Assembly: GCA_028565635.1 (NCBI GenBank)
Contig: JAOXYB010038307.1
Span: forward strand, 1 to 13,424
Reading direction: 5' to 3'
Origin: Phoronis ovalis
Taxonomy: Eukaryota; Phoronida; Phoronidae
Length of the DNA: 13,424 bases
Shown here: one piece after another, positions 8,009-13,424 of the stretch
Numbering within the stretch: position 1 is the stretch's first letter
How the letters are laid out: every line of letters begins with the position of its first letter
Notes under the pieces: generated by a model
Seen by the model: only the letters and a program-made list of their open reading frames with translations
The model's database searches: none
Told to the model about the DNA's origin: nothing
Translations under genes and position numbers: made by a program

Positions 8009-8019
8009 TCGTATAGAAG

Positions 8020-9051
8020 ATGGCGAACTTAGTAACCGATTCCGCCGGTGATGCACCAATTTTACTGAATTTGGATGACAAGAAAGCAATTGTTACCGAT
8101 CGTTTACAAAAACGAGAAGAAGATAGACTCGAAGAAGTTCAAAAGCGGAAAGATGATAAGGAAAGAAGGTCCGCAGCAGAAGAAAAAGCTTCTTTTTTCA
8201 GTGAAAATTTCGCCAAAGCCAAAATGGATGTTGAGAATGATCTAGAAAAGAGTGAGGTCATTGCTAAATCAGATTTATCCAAACATTTTGATTCGATAAC
8301 CCTCTCTTTACAAAAGCTGCAGAAGTTTCTTTCAGATTCCACAATTTTCCTACCTTCTTTTGAAATTCGACAAGCACAAGAGACAGTTGCAAAATTACAA
8401 ACTACAACTCAAGAAAAGCGTGAAAAGTTAATGCCGAAAAAGAAATTTGCTTTTAAATCTAAGAAAAAAGTTACTGATAAAGTCGATTATGGAAGTAAAC
8501 CAGTACCCTGTCACAATAACAGCCTACAGAAATATGGAATAGACGTGCCACTTACTGACTGTGGATATAAAAATATTAAATCCCAAAAACTGCTGAAAAA
8601 TTCAGATGAAATTAATGCGAAAGATGTTGCATTATCCAATCTTGAAGACTGTGTAGTTGAATTTCGAGGAGCACCATGTGCCATACATATCGACAAATTG
8701 AAAAACTGCAAAATTTTCAGTGGTCCTGTTGCTGGCTCTATATTTGTTGATGATTGTGTAGATTGCGTCTTTGTTGTTGCTTGTCAACAACTTCGAGTGC
8801 ATACCACGACAAAAAGTAAATTTTATCTTCATGTTACTAGCCGTGCAATCATTGAAGACTGTAATGATGTTGAATTTGCTCCATACAATTGGAATTACGA
8901 GCAGTTGAATGATGATTATCGCAGTTCAGGATTAGATCTGTCGAGAAATAACTGGCACGATGTGGATGATTTTAATTGGTTGGCAAACGATAAGGCATCT
9001 CCTAACTGGAAAATTTTGCCAGAAGACAAAAGAATAGCTTCTTGGGACTAA
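8020..9051 (+). CDS. TBCC: Tubulin-folding cofactor C (TBCC)
   Basis: Complete intronless 343-aa protein. Cofactor C joins the cofactor D/E-beta/alpha-tubulin supercomplex in the cytosol and stimulates GTP hydrolysis by beta-tubulin, releasing the heterodimer (family knowledge). Seen: a charged, helical, coiled-coil-like N-terminal region at about 25-135 (the spectrin-like TBCC_N domain); a basic linker rich in Lys at 139-154; a C-CAP/cofactor C beta-helix at about 165-320 with repeating short strands. Residues QQLR at 256-259 hold Arg259, the position of the GAP arginine finger (human R262, RP2 R118). The C-terminus (SSGLD, NNW, DVDDFNWLA, SPNW, ILPE) closely follows human TBCC, and the length fits the family. 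The start has a strong context (AAG-ATG-G). It diverges from the arylsulfatase gene, with 394 bp between start codons. Confidence 0.95.
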   Translation: MANLVTDSAGDAPILLNLDDKKAIVTDRLQKREEDRLEEVQKRKDDKERRSAAEEKASFFSENFAKAKMDVENDLEKSEVIAKSDLSKHFDSITLSLQKLQKFLSDSTIFLPSFEIRQAQETVAKLQTTTQEKREKLMPKKKFAFKSKKKVTDKVDYGSKPVPCHNNSLQKYGIDVPLTDCGYKNIKSQKLLKNSDEINAKDVALSNLEDCVVEFRGAPCAIHIDKLKNCKIFSGPVAGSIFVDDCVDCVFVVACQQLRVHTTTKSKFYLHVTSRAIIEDCNDVEFAPYNWNYEQLNDDYRSSGLDLSRNNWHDVDDFNWLANDKASPNWKILPEDKRIASWD

Positions 9052-9239
9052 ACTGGGAAAAGTATAATGATTATGATCATGGTGTATATATTGCATGAAT
9101 TAACGATAAAATATTTGCTGGTCAGTTAATTGGTTCTGTAATTTTTAAAAATTGCAAGACCAAGCGTACATATTAACACATGATTTCAACGTAGATAATG
9201 TATTTCTATTGTTTTTTTTGAACTGCTTCATTTGGTTGA

Positions 9240-9245
9240 AATAAA
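9240..9245 (+). terminator. Polyadenylation signal AATAAA, TBCC
   Basis: First AATAAA downstream of the TBCC stop, 189 bp after it. Further copies lie at 9543-9548 and 10008-10013 and could give longer transcripts. Confidence 0.5.
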
Positions 9246-10272
9246 CATTAATCTAAGACAGTGAACACATATTATATGACAAGGAAAAAATAATATAATA
9301 TATATTTAGTCAAAATTATATAGTTCACAAAACTGGTACATTGTTATTTTCAGATTCCTGCTATTTTTTTAGTTATTCAGAGGAAGTGATTTTACAATTA
9401 TAATAGAAGAAATAAGTAACCACCAGCTTGCATACATAAAATGGTCTACATTATTGCACACGTTATTTTTTTATACTGAATGCTATTAGCTTTATGACTT
9501 GGACAAAATTCAAAAACCTGCTGTTCAAATGATGTAATCACAAATAAATACTATTAATAACAGAAGATTTTCATTTTTTTGTCATTTCGAACCTCAATTT
9601 AACTGTAAAACTACACTGTCACTGAACTTGAAAGGTCAGAATATACTTAGTTATATGGCCGTCCCTTCATTGGCACTTCTTTTGAGCCCTGTGTACCACT
9701 AATCTATGTGATTGCTTACAAACTTTACTGGTACTTGAAATCAACAAATTATAATGATACATGCTGCATTATCTACATTTGTAGGATTTTAGAACTTGGA
9801 AATCAGCAGGCCTTGATTAGCTGATACTTATACTATGTATACAGGATTGTCGCTAGGTTGGGTTACTTGATTTGATTGAAATCTGACCTTGGTTAATTCT
9901 CATGTAACTACTCTGTTTAAAATTTCTTAAGAATTAGTTTGCATTTTGTTTTTCTGGGTAGAAAATTTTATATATTTAGTATCAGGTTTTTGTTCAAAAT
10001 GAGACCTAATAAAAGTAATGATAATTGTTTTGCTCGCACTAAACTGTTTCTTATTTGAAATAAGGCTGATAACTGATTACTATTGTACAATATTTAAGTA
10101 TAATACCTATGATTTTGTTGTAGGCATCACTCATCAAGTATATAGTTTGAACATGTTTTGTTAATGCATAAATACTATGCCATAGTCTTGAATGCAACAA
10201 TTTTAACCATTCTGATTCGAGCATTCACAACGATTTTGTTCTACCATATTCCCAGAGGATGCTGGTGTAAGT

Positions 10273-10278
10273 TTTAAT
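10273..10278 (-). terminator. Candidate polyadenylation signal (ATTAAA), unknown gene exon 2
   Basis: ATTAAA on the minus strand, about 320 bp past the stop at 10601. It would end the spliced form. Confidence 0.25.
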
Positions 10279-10600
10279 TTGTAACACAAAGGAGGGCTAC
10301 TGTTTATACAATGCACAAGGATCACTTAGTCGGCTCTTGAAAGTGTTCGTGTATTCCCAAAGTTGAAGTTTTCAGTTTTATCGTCAAATCCTTGATATAT
10401 AGGAATATATAAAGGAATATTGCATCTTGTGTAAAATTTTCAGTGTCTCGATCACATAGGTGCATATTTTGACATGTACTTCCCGTCTCCGATTCTTTTT
10501 TCTGATCGAGTCTGTAGATAGGACCACGCCGAAACATGTTTTCTCGAAATATGGTTACACTAGTGTACCTGATACGATTATTCTTCGTGACTGGTATTTA

Positions 10601-10812
10601 TCAAAAATCATGTTTCGCATGAGAAGTTACATCCCAAAATGGTGGTCCCTTTATTTTTTTTACTGAAGGTTGTGTAGCTGTTTCAATATCCACATTTTCC
10701 TCGCAGTCGTTTGCTGTCCCTGGCAGCATGGTGCTAAGAGGAAAGACTCCACGTTTTTGTGACTTTGGACCAAACCTGTCACGAATCGGATCGGTAGACG
10801 TCACGCCTTTGT
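10601..10812 (-). CDS. Unrecognised gene, exon 2 (terminal)
   Basis: 212 nt, entering in phase 1, encoding two bases of Asp224 plus 69 residues and a stop. It is supported by a strong pyrimidine-tract acceptor, a reading frame of exon-like composition inside AT-rich flanks, and phase agreement with the donor at 11497. Neighbouring open stretches on the plus strand look like shadows. Homology support could not be tested here. Confidence 0.5.
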
Positions 10813-12167
10813 CTGAAAAAAGAATAAAATTTCGGATTCAATCCTTTTCTGAGTGCATTGTTTGCGTTGTCATTCCAATACTAGTTTGGATTTCTTTTTA
10901 TGTAAAAAAACATGTATGGAAAAGGAAGTAAATGTTACTATGCAGTTAAAAAATGTGATGTAATATTTGCCTAAAAAAACGACTCAAAATTGTAATTAGT
11001 TATATATAGCCTTGACCAACTGGAAACTTCGTTTGTGTCTTCGTTTTCAATGTTGAGCAAGCTATAATCGCTCGAAGACGCTTAATTGGAGGTACACAGG
11101 GGGCAGTTGATTGAGATATGATATCGTTGGAATGGTTCAAGTAATCTTGAACACAAAAGGTCATTTAGACGGTCAAAGACCATTTTATTAATTCGTTAAA
11201 ACATCCAAAAAGAATGTTATCAGGTTGATGATCATTTATAGGAATCACTAGGGTCATAAGGTCCAAAAATACTTCTTGAAAATTGATGGAAAGTTCAAAA
11301 ATCATTGAAAAATGCAGTCGAGAGGTCATTTAAAGGACTTCGCTCTGTACGTAATCCTTACCTTTGCTAAAAGACAATCTAATTATTTTCTGTTGGACAT
11401 ATAAACACCTTTAAATCACTAAAGTTTAACTATGCTGTATTGCAAAAAAGTGTTTGACCTGCTGCAGTTTCCATGAATGCCAATTCTGCATGAGTACCTG
11501 ATAACACAGGTTTGGTATTTAGGCCACGCTTAAAAGCTAACTCGTCCACTGAACGACAAATTGGTGACAATCTCGGTTTTCCTGAAGAGAGTGCCGTGGA
11601 ACAAGATGACAAGTTAAATCTTCTAAGTGACGAATTATTTCCAGAAGTCCACGAATTCTTATCGATGTTGGCTAAGGGTGCGTTTAATATTGGTTTCAAT
11701 ACATCGTTTCCTTTTAAACTCTCATTTCTAATTGGATATCTGGGAGGTTTTGTAGCTACGTTAGCATTTATGCATGTATCTTCCGTACAGTTGGATTGTT
11801 TCCCCATCAATTTTGATGCTGGCGTCAATAAATGCATTGCTGGTGCCGGATACATTTGGTTATATGGTAGAGGTGGCTCTTTTTTCCGACTATTTTCTTT
11901 ATCATCAATCCGAAGTTGTCGCCTTCCGTATTGAACTGTGCTCTCAGATGGTGGGGAATCGTCTTCTTCTAGGTCAACAACCTCTACCAAACTATAGCCA
12001 GCTGTATGTTTGGACGTTTTCTGATCTCCAACATCACCATGTTCGTCAGTTTTGGTAGATAATTTCTCCTCTTCTGTTTTCAAATTTATGGAAATCTTTT
12101 CCTTTTTTGTTTTAATTGTTGGTTTGCTTACTATTATATTTTTCTTTTTACCAGTTACATTACCCAT
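10601..12167 (-). CDS. Unrecognised protein gene, two-exon model (293 aa)
   Basis: I do not recognise this protein. Model: exon 1 at 12167-11498 (223 codons plus one base, donor CAG/GTACTC) joined to exon 2 at 10812-10601 (acceptor TTCTTTTTTCAG, stop TGA). Phases agree, and the joining codon becomes Asp224. The N-terminus starts MGNVTGKKK, with Gly2 followed by basic residues; this recalls acylated membrane-anchored proteins, but position 6 is Gly, so myristoylation is doubtful. The rest is low-complexity and polar, rich in Ser, Lys, Asn and Pro, with an acidic patch VDLEEDDSP, no membrane segment and no known domain. It is probably largely disordered. The second exon contains RFGPKSQKRG and ends PPFWDVTSHAKHDF. 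If the intron is retained, the reading frame runs to TAG at 11430, giving 245 aa. The gene is head-to-head with the peripherin-like gene. Confidence 0.6.
11156..11330. repeat. AGGTCAT-rich segment, reverse orientation of the TGACCT type (unknown-gene intron)
   Basis: AAAGGTCATTTAGACGGTCA, AGGGTCATAAGGTCC and GAGAGGTCATTTAAAGGAC are spaced through the segment. Read on the minus strand they give the TGACCT phrasing seen at 5347-5639. Relatedness is by style and not by a full alignment. Confidence 0.4.
11184..11189 (-). terminator. Candidate intronic polyadenylation signal, unknown gene
   Basis: AATAAA on the minus strand, about 240 bp past the unspliced stop at 11430. It could end a short 245-aa isoform transcript inside the intron. 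Confidence 0.3.
11498..12167 (-). CDS. Unrecognised gene, exon 1
   Basis: Open from an ATG with A at -3 and G at +4. 670 nt, ending in phase 1. Without splicing, 22 more residues follow, to a stop at 11430-11432. The opposite strand is also open over 11512-11934, but that frame has no ATG at its beginning and no splice partner, so I take the minus strand as coding. Confidence 0.65.
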
Positions 12168-12554
12168 ATTTATAAACTAGAATTTTACAATTTTTAGAAA
12201 TCTGTCAACGGTGGAATAAAGAAAGAAGCAAAATTGTTACCAAGGATGGCATTATGACGATATGGTGACGTTGCTATAGTTTGCGAGATTTTTCATCTGA
12301 ATCATTTTTTTAATAATAGTTAAACATAAAAATTTGATAGAGCATAGATTTTTTCTAAACAAAAAAAAAACAGATTACCATGTATAAAACTTGTACAATT
12401 GTGCGTTTACTATTTTTACGAATTACTGGGGAAAACAATTAAGTACCGTCATATACCTCAGTTACCACGTCAAGCAAAAACGTTCCAATCGGATTTTCCA
12501 ATTACAAAAGGATGAAAGTTTACATACAATTTTAGACAGGAAGATACTTCAAAG
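12168..12554. promoter_or_regulatory. Divergent promoter between the unknown gene (-) and peripherin-like gene (+)
   Basis: 387 bp separate the two start codons. The segment contains TATAAA at about 12170-12175 (too close to the minus-strand ATG to act as a normal TATA box), a GTGACG CRE-like core near 12265, and a run of ten or more A at about 12360-12370. No other clear motif was seen. Confidence 0.5.
12512..12535 (+). other. Possible 7-codon upstream ORF of the peripherin-like gene
   Basis: ATG AAA GTT TAC ATA CAA TTT TAG ends 19 bases before the main ATG at 12555. It matters only if transcription starts upstream of it. A second short ATG frame begins at 12379. A possible weak brake on translation; inference only. 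Confidence 0.25.
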
Positions 12555-13135
12555 ATGGCCTGTGGAGAAATCAAAGTTAAAGAGAAGAACCGTCAAAAAC
12601 TTGGTACATGTTCGTCCATATTGAATGGCATCTTGATTCTGCTTGGATGTCTTATCACGGCTGGTGGTGCATATTACAAGATGTACATACAAACTCAGTT
12701 TCAGTTAATGGAGAGATACGGATATGATTCAGGATACTTAGTATACACGCTAATGGGGTTAGGCATTACCATGGTTATCATTTGTCTGATAGGTGCAGTA
12801 CTGCTATATAAGAGTACTTGGAGCCTCGAACATGAAACCCGTGTCGCAGTCAACCAATTTTTGCTTCCATTTGTCATCCTCTTGGTACTCGCTATACTAA
12901 CTATTATAATGACATTTATATTTTGCTTCGTACACAGAATCTCTTGGGAAAACACATTTATAGAGGGGCTACAAAAATCTATGAAATCATATAAACGCTC
13001 TCACAATGTAAAAACAATGGTTGATAATTTACAAATGGCTTACGAATGCTGCGGAAATAAGGATTACACCGATTGGTTTAAGGTTAGCTGGATAGAAACC
13101 AAATATATAAATAAAACGCTTCCAAAAAATAAGAA
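12555..13135 (+). CDS. Peripherin-2/ROM1-like tetraspanin, first coding exon (partial gene)
   Basis: Encodes residues 1-193 plus two bases of codon 194, ending at donor GTAAGT (13136). Seen: a basic cytosolic N-terminus; membrane segments at about 20-41, 60-85 and 102-126; the start of the large extracellular loop, with the tetraspanin CCG at 165-167, then DWF at 173-175 and W179. The numbering of C165, C166, G167 and W179 coincides with human PRPH2 without gaps. Family role: PRPH2 and ROM1 shape photoreceptor disc rims; invertebrate relatives are not necessarily photoreceptor proteins. His150 stands where vertebrate PRPH2 has the oligomer-forming Cys150. The start has A at -3 and G at +4. 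The remainder (rest of the large loop, fourth membrane segment, tail) lies past the window end. An ordinary CD-type tetraspanin is less likely, given the WI..[KR]YI context. Confidence 0.88.
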
Positions 13136-13424
13136 GTAAGTGTTTTGTTATTACATCATTCAGCTTATCCGAATGGTAAGTTAGCAATCTATTAGCATAG
13201 AAATCCTCTTAAAATTGTATAGTTGGCGGCAGTTTTTATACAAAATGTTTGTCTCTTACAGTGACCGGCTAGATTAGTTTAATTATATATAGTTTATTGT
13301 CACAGTAACATATTTTACAAAGTACATGGACAATACTAAGTAAACTGCTAATATGTACTACAACATGACTATACTATACAAATATATGTGCAAACCACAC
13401 ATACTCATACATACATATACCCAT
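13136..13424 (+). other. First intron of the peripherin-like gene (continues past window)
   Basis: Begins with donor GTAAGT. Reading through it meets an in-frame TAA at once (13137-13139). AT-rich, ending in a CATACATA-type microsatellite tract. No further exon seen. Confidence 0.75.

Larger units (their letters stand above)
7626..8019. promoter_or_regulatory. Divergent promoter between arylsulfatase (-) and TBCC (+)
   Basis: Only 394 bp separate the two start codons, so both core promoters must lie here unless there are distant 5' exons. No canonical TATA box at a convincing distance was seen. Notable sites are the IR1 palindrome at 7734-7746 near the sulfatase and a cluster just upstream of TBCC at 7988-8008: CATGCGCA (NRF1-like half site), the octamer ATTTGCAT, and TTTCCTG (ETS-like). 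Such TATA-less clusters are usual for housekeeping genes. Confidence 0.6.
9052..10600. other. Interval between the 3' ends of TBCC and the unknown gene
   Basis: Contains the 3' UTRs of the two tail-to-tail genes. AT-rich, with three AATAAA on plus and an ATTAAA on minus. The open stretch at 10322-10537 (minus) lies downstream of the unknown gene's stop and lacks splice support. No repeats matching the rest of the window were seen. Confidence 0.6.

Noticed and set aside
10322-10537. 71-residue minus-strand open frame
   Set aside because: It falls downstream of the terminal exon's stop in the presumed 3' UTR, with no acceptor or homology visible.
11512-11934. 140-residue plus-strand open frame opposite the unknown gene
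   Set aside because: It does not begin with ATG and has no splice or start support, whereas the minus strand has a good ATG and a phase-matched second exon.
12230-12285. RFX/X-box-like sites in the peripherin/unknown-gene promoter
   Set aside because: GTTACC and GTTGCT match only one half; the second half fails the consensus in both cases.
13137-13139. Stop codon ending the peripherin-like ORF at 194 residues
   Set aside because: The TAA is part of the GTAAGT splice donor. The protein would be cut off in the large loop, so the exon must continue by splicing.

Overview
This is animal nuclear DNA. It is AT-rich, with GT-AG introns, Kozak-like starts, AATAAA signals and many short dispersed repeats. 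The protein set (an arylsulfatase, a tubulin cofactor and a peripherin/ROM1-type tetraspanin) together with the repeat style suggests an invertebrate, perhaps a mollusc or similar lophotrochozoan. The species is not determinable from the window. I see no bacterial operon, CRISPR, tRNA or rRNA.

Layout: (a) 1-1796 is non-coding, with a GCGAGCA-motif repeat, a dispersed CTACGGGATC repeat and the 3' flank of the first gene. (b) 1797-7625, minus strand, is a complete seven-exon arylsulfatase gene that I could join in frame across six introns. It gives 521 aa with every catalytic residue I looked for. Its introns hold a 125-bp tandem duplication, TGACCT-rich and GCGAGCA repeats, a roughly 32-bp-phased array and a foldback element. 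(c) 8020-9051, plus strand, is an intronless, complete tubulin-folding cofactor C gene of 343 aa. (d) 9052-10600 is the gap between the 3' ends of that gene and the next. (e) 10601-12167, minus strand, is an unrecognised gene, best modelled as two exons and 293 aa. (f) 12555-13135, plus strand, is the first coding exon of a peripherin-2/ROM1-like tetraspanin whose remaining exons lie beyond the window. 13136-13424 is its intron.

The four genes form two head-to-head pairs, each with about 390 bp between start codons (394 and 387 bp), so each pair probably shares a bidirectional promoter. The sulfatase/TBCC promoter carries a perfect palindromic nuclear-receptor-type element (AGGTCA-T-TGACCT). 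The products do not form an obvious pathway: sulfate-ester hydrolysis in the secretory/lysosomal route, tubulin heterodimer assembly, an unknown protein, and a membrane-shaping tetraspanin.

The most notable points are the exact 581-nt first coding exon of the peripherin homologue, matching what I recall of the human gene, with a histidine where vertebrates have the oligomerising Cys150; the unknown two-exon gene; the phased intronic array; and the palindromic receptor element.
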